The notes under the pieces were generated by a model. That model did not search any database. It was not told the DNA's origin and saw nothing but the letters and a program-made list of their open reading frames with translations. A program made the translations under genes and the position numbers. From Actinoplanes sp. NBC_00393 (GTDB lineage: Bacteria; Actinomycetota; Actinomycetes; Mycobacteriales; Micromonosporaceae): a stretch of 64,000 bases of DNA. Shown piece by piece: positions 1-7,791 of the stretch (position 1 is the stretch's first letter; every line of letters starts with the position of its first letter). Where the stretch lies: contig NZ_CP107942.1 of the NCBI RefSeq assembly GCF_036053395.1, forward strand, positions 5,918,501 through 5,982,500, in the 5' to 3' direction.

Positions 1-310
1 TCGCCGCGGCCCGGTCACGCGCGTCCGGTTCCCAGCCGCCGGTGTCGACGACGGTGAACCGGCGCCCGTTCCACTGCGCGTCATACGGAACCCGGTCCCG
101 GGTCACGCCGGGCACGTCCTCCACGACCGCCTGCCGGCGGCCGATGATCCGGTTGACCAGCGTCGACTTGCCGACGTTGGGGCGGCCGACGACGGCCACC
201 ACGGGAACCGGGCCCTGAAACTCGTCGGAGGACGACGAATCAGAAGAGGGAGAGAGGTCGAAACCACCCTCGAAATCGTTGAGATCGAGGCCGGCGGGAA
301 GCTCAGTCAC
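1..310 (-). CDS. der: GTPase Der (EngA), N-terminal part
   Basis: Double-GTPase ribosome assembly factor that acts on the 50S subunit. Only the first ~103 residues are in the window; the gene runs off the left edge. After an acidic, serine-rich leader of about 30 residues, the first G domain shows G1 GRPNVGKST, the G2 threonine in GVTRDR and G3 DTGG. Start is GTG at 310-308, which shares the four bases GTGA with the stop of cmk, so the two genes are translationally coupled. The serine/acidic leader is common in actinobacterial Der. Confidence 0.95.
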   Translation of the reverse strand, partial: MTELPAGLDLNDFEGGFDLSPSSDSSSSDEFQGPVPVVAVVGRPNVGKSTLVNRIIGRRQAVVEDVPGVTRDRVPYDAQWNGRRFTVVDTGGWEPDARDRAAA

Positions 311-987
311 TTACTTACCTTGCTGTTGAGCAGTTCAAGAAGGTGGGCGACAACCTCGTCGATGCCCATGCCGGTGGTGTCCACCTCGAGGGCGTCGGAG
401 GCCTGCCGGAGCGGGTCGACCGCCCGGCTGGAGTCGAGCTTGTCGCGACGGGCCAGGTCGGCCTCGGTTGCGGCGACGTCGGTGGCGTCCTCGGCGCTGC
501 GCCGAGCGGCGCGGGCAGCGGCGGACGCGGTCAGGTAGACCTTGAGGTCGGCGTCGGGTGCGACGACCGAAGCGATGTCGCGGCCCTCGACGATGATCCG
601 TGGGTGCGAGGCGATGATCGCCTGCTGCAGCGTCACCAGCTGCTTGCGGACCGCGGGGACAGCGGCGACCGCGGACACCGCGGAAGTGACCTCGGGGCCG
701 CGAATCGGGGCGTCGACGTTGGTGCCGTTCGCGGCGAAGTGTGGCGCGGCGGGATCCGTACCGATCGACAGCTCGGTCTCCAGCGCGATCTTGGCGATCG
801 CCTCCGGGTCCGTCAGGTCGGCGCCGCCCTGCAGAACTGCCCAGGTCACCGCCCGGTACATGGCGCCGGTGTCGAGATACACCCCGTCGACGGCCGCGGC
901 GAGCCGCCGGGAAACGGTGGACTTGCCCGAGCCCGACGGCCCGTCGACGGCCACCACGCACTTCTCCGGCCGTTCCTGAAGAGCCAC
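307..987 (-). CDS. cmk: Cytidylate kinase
   Basis: Phosphorylates CMP/dCMP to the diphosphate with ATP in pyrimidine nucleotide recycling. The P-loop GPSGSGKST lies at residues 16-24, followed by the YLDTGAMYR nucleotide-binding motif and, near the middle, the VEGRDIAS segment typical of Cmk. I chose GTG at 987 because GGAGG lies six bases upstream. A longer frame reaches 1044 but adds a low-complexity leader without a ribosome site. The product is then 226 aa, the normal family length. It overlaps der by four bases. Upstream, where rluB is usually found, there is an unrelated crotonase gene on the other strand. Confidence 0.95.
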   Translation of the reverse strand: MALQERPEKCVVAVDGPSGSGKSTVSRRLAAAVDGVYLDTGAMYRAVTWAVLQGGADLTDPEAIAKIALETELSIGTDPAAPHFAANGTNVDAPIRGPEVTSAVSAVAAVPAVRKQLVTLQQAIIASHPRIIVEGRDIASVVAPDADLKVYLTASAAARAARRSAEDATDVAATEADLARRDKLDSSRAVDPLRQASDALEVDTTGMGIDEVVAHLLELLNSKVSK

Positions 988-1099
988 CGTTCCTCCAACC
1001 GTCCCCAACACCAACCCTCCCATTGTGCCCGCCCACGCAGTCATCGACGAACCGGGGCTGCATGCAGCAGATATCGACGAACCCGCCGGCTTCCGCTAT

Positions 1100-1115
1100 G
1101 TTACTGATGAGTAAC
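1100..1115. promoter_or_regulatory. Palindromic operator upstream of the crotonase gene
   Basis: GTTACT-GATG-AGTAAC is a perfect 6-bp inverted repeat with a 4-bp spacer. It overlaps a plausible -10 (TATGTT, 1097-1102), 17 bp after a TCGACG -35-like hexamer. The layout fits repression by a TetR-type dimer. No obvious regulator gene is adjacent. Confidence 0.55.
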
Positions 1116-1131
1116 TACGAAGGGGGCCGCA

Positions 1132-1794
1132 ATGCCGCAGCTCGACCGCCACGACGACGTCTACGTGCTCAACCTCGGTGACACCGAGAACCGACTCCAC
1201 CCCGACCAGATCGCCGCCCTCAACACCCTGCTCGACGAGATCGAGAAGGGCCCCACCCCGGCCGCGCTGGTCACCACCGCCACCGGCAAGCACTACAGCC
1301 TCGGCCTCGACCTCGACTGGCTCGGTGAACACCCCGATCAGCGCGTCGCGTACGCCAAGTCTGTTCATGAATTGCTCGCCCGCGTGCTCACCCTGCCCAT
1401 GGTGACCGTCGCCGCCCTGCAAGGGCACACCTTCGCCGGCGGCGCCATGCTGTCGCTCGCCCACGACCTGCGCGTGATGCGCGCCGATCGCGGTTTCTGG
1501 TGCCTGCCGGAAGCGGACATCGGCCTGCCCTTCACTCCCGGCATGAGCGCGCTGATCCAGGCCCGCCTCACTCCACAGGCCGCGCACGAGGCCATGATCA
1601 CTGCCCGCCGCTACGGCGCCGAGGAGGCCACCGACCTGGGCATCATCGACCGGGCCGTCTCGGAAGACGCCGTGCTGAGCACGGCGATCTCCCTGGCTCA
1701 GGCCCAGGCGAGCAAGGCCGGTCACGCTCTGCGAATGATCAAAACCCGCATGTACCCCAGCGTCCTGGATGCCCTCGCCCTTTCCACCATCTGA
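1132..1794 (+). CDS. Enoyl-CoA hydratase/isomerase family protein
   Basis: Crotonase-fold protein of 220 aa, a length closer to short delta3,delta2-enoyl-CoA isomerases than to full hydratases (~260 aa). The oxyanion-hole region reads FAGGAMLSLAHDLRVM, and the LPEADIGLPF segment carries the glutamate found at the first catalytic position of the family. The ATG follows AAGGGGG by seven bases. It is a single gene downstream of a perfect palindrome (1100-1115). A role in fatty acyl-CoA isomerisation or degradation is likely from family; the substrate cannot be read from sequence. Confidence 0.85.
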   Translation: MPQLDRHDDVYVLNLGDTENRLHPDQIAALNTLLDEIEKGPTPAALVTTATGKHYSLGLDLDWLGEHPDQRVAYAKSVHELLARVLTLPMVTVAALQGHTFAGGAMLSLAHDLRVMRADRGFWCLPEADIGLPFTPGMSALIQARLTPQAAHEAMITARRYGAEEATDLGIIDRAVSEDAVLSTAISLAQAQASKAGHALRMIKTRMYPSVLDALALSTI

Positions 1795-1910
1795 TTTGTA
1801 TGCACGACCCGCTCAGCCCAGCGCAAAAGGCAAGTCGCCCCACCGTCTTCCCGAACCGCAACAAACGCGACCCTGCCCCCTCACGAGCCCGAATCCCGGC
1901 CCGGTCAAGA

Positions 1911-2100
1911 TCAACCCCGGCTGACGCCCAGTGTCGCTTCCCGTGCGTTCAGCCAGCACTGACCGTCAGCCAAGCAACCCCGGCTGACGGTCAGCGTCGT
2001 GTGCGAACAGCTGAGGCAGCAGTGGCGGTCAGCCGAGCCCATTCGGCTGACGGTCACGGTCGCTTGCGGGCGACTGAAGCAGCAGTGGCGGTCAGCCGGG
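1911..2100. repeat. Imperfect direct repeats, intergenic
   Basis: About three diverged copies of a ~60-bp unit built on CGGCTGACGGTCA and GCAGCAGTGGCGGTCAGCC. The last two copies (about 1981-2034 and 2044-2098) are clearest. The stretch 1795-2199 holds nothing else I recognise; frames through it have no coding features. Confidence 0.6.
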
Positions 2101-2199
2101 TGCTCGTGGCGCGGCCTGCGGCAGAACGCGGGGCAGCGAGGTGGCGGGGCGCGGCTGAGCGGCCTGGGCGGGGAAGGCGCGCCCGGCTATGGTTCGCCG

Positions 2200-2532
2200 A
2201 TGAGCTTGGGGCGATCACTGCCGTCTGCGGTGCCGGTGGGGCTGCCCGAGTGGGAGAAGTACCGGCTTCTGCGGGCCGAGTCCGAGTACGCGTCGGTGCG
2301 GAAGGACGCGCGGGTCGCGTACGCAATGTGGTGTTTTGTGGGGTTGATCGGTGGTCACCGCTTCTACCTGGGTGACACCGGGCGCTCGATCGCGATGCTT
2401 TTCACGCTCGGCGGATGCGGGCTGTGGACTCTGCTGGACGTCTTCTTCGTCGGGCGCCGGGTTCGGGCTGTCAACCGTGACCGTCGCGCCGCGATCATGG
2501 CCCGCTACGGCATCGTCGATCAGACGCCCTGA
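2200..2532 (+). CDS. TM2 domain-containing membrane protein
   Basis: A 110-aa protein. After a hydrophilic N-terminus of about 45 residues there are two hydrophobic segments joined by a tight turn. The first carries the TM2 hallmark GGHRFYLGDTG; the second ends in LLDVFFVGRRVRAVN. TM2 proteins are small two-helix membrane proteins of uncertain function. I place the start at ATG 2200; the same frame is open further upstream only through the repeat region. It stands alone between the crotonase and a convergent marR. Confidence 0.8.
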   Translation: MSLGRSLPSAVPVGLPEWEKYRLLRAESEYASVRKDARVAYAMWCFVGLIGGHRFYLGDTGRSIAMLFTLGGCGLWTLLDVFFVGRRVRAVNRDRRAAIMARYGIVDQTP

Positions 2533-2546
2533 CCGCTGCGGGTGGG

Positions 2547-3026
2547 TCAGGTGCCCTGGTTCAGGGTGGGTAGCAGCTTGGCGGTGATGGCGCCGAGGCA
2601 AGCTACGTCGTCGGCCGTCAGGTGGTCGAAGATCAGGCGGCGGACTTCGGCTACGTGGCCTGGGGCGGCGGCCTCCAAGGCGGCCATGCCGGCGTCGGTC
2701 AGGCAGGCGATCTGGCCGCGTTTGTCGCTGCGGCAGGCCTGCCGGGTGACCCAGCCGCGTTGTTCGAGGCTGGCTACCGCGTGGGACAGGCGGCTGGTGG
2801 TGCTGCCGACCACCCGGGCCAGGTCGGTCATCCGCATCGAGTGGCCCGGCTCGTGGCTGAGCATGGCCAGGATCTGGTAGTAGGCGTGCGGGATTCCGGT
2901 CTCCTCCCGCAGCTGCCGGTCCAGGGCGGCGGGCAGCAGCATGAGCAGCTGGGCGACGTTGACCCAGGTCTGCTGCTCCCCGTCGGTGAGCCAGCGGGGT
3001 TCGACAGCGGGTCGGGTGTCGGTCAC
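2547..3026 (-). CDS. MarR family transcriptional regulator
   Basis: 159 aa, full MarR length. A winged helix-turn-helix is visible around residues 63-110, including RMTDLARVVGSTTSRLSHAV and a wing CRSDKRGQIACLTDAG. It is the last gene of a minus-strand operon ribA-deaminase-marR (25 bases after the deaminase). Two palindromes of the TTGAA-NN-TTCAA type, a common MarR-box form, lie just upstream of ribA at 4207-4249. I infer that it represses its own operon. The ligand is unknown; a flavin or pyrimidine intermediate or a redox signal are possibilities. Confidence 0.85.
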   Translation of the reverse strand: MTDTRPAVEPRWLTDGEQQTWVNVAQLLMLLPAALDRQLREETGIPHAYYQILAMLSHEPGHSMRMTDLARVVGSTTSRLSHAVASLEQRGWVTRQACRSDKRGQIACLTDAGMAALEAAAPGHVAEVRRLIFDHLTADDVACLGAITAKLLPTLNQGT

Positions 3027-3051
3027 CTCATCATCCTCGCCGATCTTCAGT

Positions 3052-3528
3052 TCAGGGCGCGACCGCTGGGGCGAGCACGTGGGCGTTGGCCTCGCGGACG
3101 TGGTGGGCCAGGTCGGGGAGTTCGAGGACGTCGATGCCGTGGCCGCGCAGGGTCTCGACGCCGTCGCAGTCGGCGAACAGCAGGGGTTCGCGCAGGGCCA
3201 GGACCACCCGGTTGATACCGGCGGCCAGGACCAGGTTGGTGCAGGACGCCGGCCGGGAGCGGCGGGTCGTGCACGGCTCCAGCGTGGTGTAGATGGTCGC
3301 GCGGGAGAGGTCGGCGCCGGGAAGTTTGGCGAGGGCCACCTCTTCGGCGTGGTGAGTGGGGTCGATCTCGCCGGTGTAGCCGGTGGCCAGCACGGTGCCG
3401 TCGTGGTCGACGATCACGGCGCCGACGGCGTAGCGGGCGGCCACGAGCGGCGCGGTGCGGGAGACGGTGATCGCAGCGTGCATCCAGTGCCGGTCGGTGT
3501 CGGCGGTCACCGAAACAACAGCGGTCAT
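3052..3528 (-). CDS. RibD-type deaminase (zinc cytidine-deaminase fold)
   Basis: 158 aa covering only a deaminase domain. The catalytic HAE (THHAEEVAL) and the zinc-ligand segment EPCTTRRSRPASC are present, with nine residues between the two cysteines. There is no C-terminal reductase domain as in full RibD. It starts two bases upstream of where ribA ends, so the two are translated together. From context it should deaminate the pyrimidine product of GTP cyclohydrolase II. That is an inference, since other nucleoside substrates fit the fold. Confidence 0.8.
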   Translation of the reverse strand: MTAVVSVTADTDRHWMHAAITVSRTAPLVAARYAVGAVIVDHDGTVLATGYTGEIDPTHHAEEVALAKLPGADLSRATIYTTLEPCTTRRSRPASCTNLVLAAGINRVVLALREPLLFADCDGVETLRGHGIDVLELPDLAHHVREANAHVLAPAVAP

Positions 3529-3529
3529 A

Positions 3530-4189
3530 TCAGCCGGCCAAGGGGAGGTCGAGGGTGTGGGCGGTGTGGTCGCGCTTCGCGGCCAGGTAGCGAGCGTTCG
3601 CGTCGGACAGGTGCACGCCGGTGCGGATCTGCTCGGTCACCGCGATGCCGAGCGTCTCCAGCTGGGCGGCCTTGTCCGGGTTGTTGCTGAGCAGGCGGAT
3701 CCGGTCGGCGCCCAGCGCGGCCAGCATCTGCGCGGCGGGCGTGTAGTCCCGCTCGTCCTCGCCGTGACCGAGGGCCAGGTTGGCCTGGTAGGTGTCGAGG
3801 CCGGTGTCCTGCAGCGCGTAGGCGTCGAGCTTGGCGTACAGGCCGATGCCGCGGCCCTCCTGGCGCAGGTAGAGCAGGAAGCCGCCGGTCTGGGTGATGC
3901 GCTCGACGGCCTCGCGCAGCTGCGGGCCGCAGTCGCAGCGCTCGCTGCCGAAGACGTCGCCGGTGAGGCACTCGCTGTGCGGGCGGACCAGCGGGGCGGG
4001 ACCACCCAGCGCGGAGCCGGCCAGGGCGGCGCGCCAGTCGCCGAGGGCGAGGGCGAGGTGTTCGCGGCCGTCAGCGAGACCGGTGAAGGTGTGCACTTCG
4101 GCGCTGGTCGTGTACCCGTCGGGGAACCGCAGCGGGACGACGACCCGGGTGCGCACCCTGGCCAGCGGTGTTCCCAGCGCGATCGTCAT
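3530..4189 (-). CDS. ribA: GTP cyclohydrolase II
   Basis: Opens GTP to 2,5-diamino-6-ribosylamino-pyrimidinone phosphate, formate and pyrophosphate, the first step to riboflavin. Zinc cysteines lie in ECLTGDVFGSERCDCG, followed by the GTP-binding/catalytic LRQEGRGIGLYAKL and the SNNPDKAAQLETLGI segment. It is a stand-alone 219-aa protein, not the RibBA fusion usual for riboflavin operons, and ribB, ribH and ribE are absent nearby. Start ATG 4189 follows GGGGG by about six bases; a longer frame is open but lacks family similarity. First gene of the ribA-deaminase-marR operon. Confidence 0.93.
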   Translation of the reverse strand: MTIALGTPLARVRTRVVVPLRFPDGYTTSAEVHTFTGLADGREHLALALGDWRAALAGSALGGPAPLVRPHSECLTGDVFGSERCDCGPQLREAVERITQTGGFLLYLRQEGRGIGLYAKLDAYALQDTGLDTYQANLALGHGEDERDYTPAAQMLAALGADRIRLLSNNPDKAAQLETLGIAVTEQIRTGVHLSDANARYLAAKRDHTAHTLDLPLAG

Positions 4190-4206
4190 ACCAAACCCCC
4201 ATGTTG

Positions 4207-4249
4207 TTGAAGCTTCACCAAGCATCGTCCGGCGATGTTGAAACTTCAA
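4207..4249. promoter_or_regulatory. Twin MarR-type operator boxes upstream of ribA
   Basis: Box 1, TGAAGCTTCA (4208-4217), and box 2, TTGAA-AC-TTCAA (4238-4249), have centres 31 bp apart, close to three helical turns. They lie 18-60 bases upstream of the ribA start, where the operon promoter is expected. The form matches known MarR-family sites, and marR is the last gene of that operon. Confidence 0.65.
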
Positions 4250-4443
4250 GAACGATTTCGGTGGCGAACGCCACCCCCTGTTCCGGCGTCCCACGCAATC
4301 GGCAGCGGGGCGGCGCCACCCAAGGGGAGTTCCGAAATGCAACCACACGTACACCGGAGCAGGGTCGACTGCTGTCGATGGACGTGGCTAGAGTGGCCTG
4401 CTTTGGCGCTATTGGTACCGGCGCCGCACGACGGGGAGGTTTT

Positions 4444-5190
4444 GTGAACAAGCGACTGATGCGTGGCGGTATAGCACTGGCAGCGGCCGCGGTGCTGGCG
4501 ATGACCGGCTGCGCCAACAACCAGGACGCGAGCACGGGCGGAGACACCCAGGCGGCGGCCGACACGTCGAAAGACCCGAACGAGGCCCTGGTCGCGGCGG
4601 CCACCAAGCTGCAGGAGCAGTCCTACAAGGCGGTCATCGACATGGGCGACTCCGGCAGCTTCCAGGGCGTGCTGGACCCGAAGAAGAACGTCAGCGAGTT
4701 CAGCATGGAGAACACCGCTGACGGCGAGACGCTGAAGACCGAGATGCGGACCGTCGACGGCGTCACCTACCTGCGGATGACCATGCCGGGTGCGGAGATC
4801 CCGGGGATGGACGGCAAGACCTGGCGCAAGATGGGCGGCGAGGGCGGTCCGGGCACGCTCGGCAACTTCGACGCCTCGCAGTACGCGAAGAGTCTGGAGA
4901 CGGCGGCCGACGTGAAGTGGGCGGGCGCCGACACCCTGACCGGGACGATCGACCTGGCCAAGACCGGCAAGCAGATGGGTCTCGGCGCGGCCGACATCGC
5001 CAAGCTGCCGCAGCCGACGATCCCGTTCGAGGCGAAGATCGACGACGAGGGGCGGCTGACCCGCTACACGATGACCATGCCGGCCGCGCCGGGCGCCGAG
5101 CTGCCGACGAAGATGGACGTCACCTACTCCGAGTTCGGGGTGCCGGTCGACGTCAAGGCACCGGCCGCGAACGAGCTGGCGAAGGAGTAG
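4444..5190 (+). CDS. Secreted lipoprotein, LppX/LprG-like
   Basis: 248 aa. A lipoprotein signal peptide ends at the lipobox MTGC (cysteine at about residue 23), followed by a Gly/Ala/Thr linker and a mature domain rich in beta strands, with TADGETLKTEMRTVDG and VDGVTYLRM segments. This layout resembles the actinobacterial LppX/LprAFG lipid-carrier fold, but that is a fold-level guess. The GTG start at 4444 has GGGGAGG five bases upstream. Its last 13 codons including the stop (5152-5190) are copied once more immediately after the gene (5191-5229). The product acts at the outer face of the membrane. Confidence 0.75.
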   Translation: MNKRLMRGGIALAAAAVLAMTGCANNQDASTGGDTQAAADTSKDPNEALVAAATKLQEQSYKAVIDMGDSGSFQGVLDPKKNVSEFSMENTADGETLKTEMRTVDGVTYLRMTMPGAEIPGMDGKTWRKMGGEGGPGTLGNFDASQYAKSLETAADVKWAGADTLTGTIDLAKTGKQMGLGAADIAKLPQPTIPFEAKIDDEGRLTRYTMTMPAAPGAELPTKMDVTYSEFGVPVDVKAPAANELAKE

Positions 5191-5229
5191 GTCAAGGCTC
5201 CGGCTGCGAACGGACTCGCGACGAAGTAG
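5152..5229. repeat. Tandem duplication of a gene tail (2 x 39 bp)
   Basis: Two adjacent 39-bp units, 5152-5190 and 5191-5229, each reading as 13 codons ending in TAG. The second encodes VKAPAANGLATK where the first encodes VKAPAANELAKE. The second copy lies outside the lipoprotein gene and serves, antisense, as the C-terminus of the convergent MFS gene. Confidence 0.9.
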
Positions 5230-6427
5230 CCGGTTCGAGACCGGCGCCGGTGCCCGCAGCCGCCCGGCGCCGGCTCGACACCACCGGCTCCAGCAGGACC
5301 ACGACCAGCGCGGCGAGCGTCAGCCCGGCGCCGGCCAGCGCGGTGCTGCGCACCCCCGGCTCGGGGATCAGCACGCTGCCGAGGAACGCGCCGGCGGTGA
5401 TGCCGACGTTGAACGCGGTCGACGTACCGGCCGAGGCCATGTCGGAGCTGGTCGGCGCGGTCTCCAAAGCCCGCACCCCGATCCCGGCGGCCATCCCGGC
5501 CAGCGCGAACCCGGACAGCCCCAGCGTGATCGCGGCCCCGACCTGCGACGTGCCGAACGCCCACTGGCAGCTCAACGCGACGAACTGGACGCCGATGAAA
5601 CCGACCATGGTCAGCCAGCCGTTGCGGCCGACCACCCACCCGGCGACGAACACGCCGACCAGCCCGGCGAGCCCGCGCACGAACAACATCGGGCTGACCC
5701 CGGACTCGCCGAACCCGGCGACGTCGGTGAGGAACGGGCTGACGTAGGTGAACATCGTGAACGACCCGCCGACCGCCAGCGCGGTGTAGACGACGATCGC
5801 CCAGTAACGCCCGACGTCCGGAGCACTGCCGCGCGCGGTCTCCCGCTCCCCCGGCGGCGCGCTGGGCATCAGCACGACCAGGGTGATCAGGATGAGCAGG
5901 CTCAGGCCGCTGAGCGCGAGAAAGGCGATCTGCCAGCTGGTCTGCTGACCGAGCCAGGTGCCGACCGGGACGCCGGCGAGAGCGCCGAGGGAGCTTCCGG
6001 CGTACAGAATCGACAGTGCCCGCGGGCGCACCTGCGCGCGGAACAGGGCCGCCGCGGCCGGGGTGATGACCGCCCAGAAGATCGCCTGGCTGAGTGCGGT
6101 GACCACCCTGGCCGCCATCAGCGGCCCATAGCCGTCGAGGAACGCGCACAGCGCGTTCGAGACGGCGAAGACCGCGAGCAAGGCGCAGATCAGCAGCTTG
6201 CGCGGGATGCGCTGGGTGACTTTGGTGAGCGGCACGGAAGCGACGACCACGACCAGGCCGTAGACCGTGACCAGTAGCCCGACGGCGGAGACGGTGCTGC
6301 CGAGATCGTCGGCGATCAATGGCAGCAGGCCGATCGGCAGAGTCTCGGCGGTCACGTAGGTGAAGGTGGACAGCGTGAGCGCGATGAGCGACAGCACCGC
6401 GGGGGCGCTGCCGAGCCGGGATCTCAT
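5192..6427 (-). CDS. MFS transporter, drug/sugar efflux type (DHA1)
   Basis: 411 aa with about twelve hydrophobic segments. The loop between helices 2 and 3 carries PLTKVTQRIPRKLL in place of the usual GxxxDRxGRR, as in the AraJ/YdhP/Cmx branch of proton-driven exporters. It is third in an operon after the CGNR regulator and a DUF6518-type membrane protein; its ATG is 30 bases after the latter's stop. Its final residues are encoded opposite the duplicated tail of the lipoprotein gene, so the C-terminus is probably recent and dispensable. Substrate unknown. Confidence 0.85.
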   Translation of the reverse strand: MRSRLGSAPAVLSLIALTLSTFTYVTAETLPIGLLPLIADDLGSTVSAVGLLVTVYGLVVVVASVPLTKVTQRIPRKLLICALLAVFAVSNALCAFLDGYGPLMAARVVTALSQAIFWAVITPAAAALFRAQVRPRALSILYAGSSLGALAGVPVGTWLGQQTSWQIAFLALSGLSLLILITLVVLMPSAPPGERETARGSAPDVGRYWAIVVYTALAVGGSFTMFTYVSPFLTDVAGFGESGVSPMLFVRGLAGLVGVFVAGWVVGRNGWLTMVGFIGVQFVALSCQWAFGTSQVGAAITLGLSGFALAGMAAGIGVRALETAPTSSDMASAGTSTAFNVGITAGAFLGSVLIPEPGVRSTALAGAGLTLAALVVVLLEPVVSSRRRAAAGTGAGLEPATSSRVRSQPEP

Positions 6428-6457
6428 AGGGATTCCCCTTACCCGCCCACCGACCGG

Positions 6458-7105
6458 TTATCGGAAACCGGTAAGGAGGAAGGCGGCGAAGCCCGCCAAG
6501 GCTAACGGCACGGCAGCGGCCAGGGCCAGCAGGCGCTGGCGGGCGATCAAAACAATGATCAGTACGCCGAGCGCGGTGTTGATCAGCACGTCGGCGATCG
6601 GGGTGTTGCCGTAATTCGGGTCGCCGATGCGGGTGGCGTGCAGCAGGGCCTCGGCGAACAGGACGGCGCCGGGCAGGGCGGGGCCGGCGATGCGGCGCCA
6701 GTCGTGGTCGTGGGCCCAGGTGCCGCCGATGCCGAAGACGGTGCCGGCGATGACGCCGAACGCCATCCAGATGATCGAGCTGGGTTGCCTGATGACGGCC
6801 CAGTCGTCGTTCTGGATGAGGGCGGCGGCGATGTAGTAGCTGGGCACGGCGATGACGAGCATGGCGGAGGCGGCTGCTGCGGCGCGCAGACGGCCGGTGC
6901 GGATCCAGTAGCCGAAGGCGAACGCGGCGACCGCCCACACGGCTGAGGAGTTGCCGAGGTCGCCGAGCGGCGACGGCACGTATTTGATCCACACGAAGTC
7001 GAGGAAGCCGAGCAGGAAGCCGGCCGGCAGGACGGCAAGCGCCATCAGCAGCGTCGGCCGAGATGCGGCCGGCCGGAGAACAGCCGGCTGGAGATCAGGT
7101 TGCAT
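6458..7105 (-). CDS. Integral membrane protein, DUF6518-like
   Basis: 215 aa with six to seven hydrophobic segments and a conserved-looking acidic pair in the loop LIQNDDWAVIR. It resembles a family of actinobacterial membrane proteins of unknown function (DUF6518, by recollection). GAGGGTC lies just before the ATG. It begins seven bases after the stop of the CGNR gene and precedes an MFS exporter, so the three are likely one transcript. No enzymatic motif is visible. Confidence 0.7.
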   Translation of the reverse strand: MQPDLQPAVLRPAASRPTLLMALAVLPAGFLLGFLDFVWIKYVPSPLGDLGNSSAVWAVAAFAFGYWIRTGRLRAAAAASAMLVIAVPSYYIAAALIQNDDWAVIRQPSSIIWMAFGVIAGTVFGIGGTWAHDHDWRRIAGPALPGAVLFAEALLHATRIGDPNYGNTPIADVLINTALGVLIIVLIARQRLLALAAAVPLALAGFAAFLLTGFR

Positions 7106-7112
7106 GAGACCC

Positions 7113-7715
7113 TCACGCGTCGGTGGCTTTTCGGGCGCGATGGGCGCGCAGTTTGTGGCGGTTGCCGCAGCGTTCCATAGCGCACCAGCGGCGGGCGTTG
7201 GGGCGCGACGAGTCGACGAAGACGAGCGGGCAGTTGTCGCTGGCGCACTCGCGGATGCGGTCGGCGAGTGGTCCGGTGAGCAACTCGATCATCTCGCGGG
7301 CGAAGGTCGACATGGCCTGGGTGGCGGTGACCGGGGCGGCCCAGCCGACGGTGGCGCCGTCGGCGGCGAGCTCAGGGACCAGCGGGGCTTCGGCGGCGGC
7401 GGCGTTGATGACGGCGACGGCATCGGCCGGCAGCGGGAGGTGGTCGGCGCGGGCGTGGGCGGCCACCCAGATCGCCTGGCGCAGGATCTTTGCGGCGATG
7501 AGCTCGGCGGTGGTGACCGGCGTGGTGGGTGACACGCCGGGTGGCAAGACAGCGAGCCAGGCGGCCAGGTCGGCGGGCTGGTGCAGCGACTCGAAGACCG
7601 CGAACGGCCCCTCGCCGCCGGTGTGGGCGAAGTCGAGGCAGACGGCCCCGGCGTCGAAGCGGAATGAACCGCCGCGGGGATCGGTCAGCACTCGTCCGGT
7701 TGCGCTCGCTCGCAT
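7113..7715 (-). CDS. CGNR zinc-finger (ABATE-type) regulator
   Basis: 200 aa. The C-terminal 45 residues form the CGNR zinc finger: the DNCPLVFVDSSRPNARRWC segment followed by MERCGNRHKLRAHRAR. The N-terminal part is the putative ligand-binding ABATE domain (DAGAVCLDFAHTGGEG). I place the start at ATG 7715; a longer frame runs through the operator. It is first in an operon with a membrane protein and an exporter and is divergent from ridA. ATAAC-TG-GTTAT at 7725-7736 lies directly upstream, as expected for autoregulation by a dimer. Confidence 0.85.
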   Translation of the reverse strand: MRASATGRVLTDPRGGSFRFDAGAVCLDFAHTGGEGPFAVFESLHQPADLAAWLAVLPPGVSPTTPVTTAELIAAKILRQAIWVAAHARADHLPLPADAVAVINAAAAEAPLVPELAADGATVGWAAPVTATQAMSTFAREMIELLTGPLADRIRECASDNCPLVFVDSSRPNARRWCAMERCGNRHKLRAHRARKATDA

Positions 7716-7724
7716 GAAACCACT

Positions 7725-7762
7725 ATAACTGGTTATGCAAGAGGACACCGCTTCAACTGGTT
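7725..7762. promoter_or_regulatory. CGNR regulator operator region
   Basis: The palindrome ATAAC-TG-GTTAT (7725-7736) and a second partial copy AACTGGTT (7755-7762), with centres 28 bp apart, lie between the divergent CGNR gene and ridA. The arrangement would let one regulator control both directions. Confidence 0.6.
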
Positions 7763-7791
7763 ACGATTTCGATTGGCACGGAGGAGTGACG

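Noticed and set aside
5124..6992. 622-aa minus-strand reading frame across the MFS and membrane protein genes
   Set aside because: Arg/Pro/His-rich composition with no domain; it is a shadow of the real genes, caused by high third-position GC.
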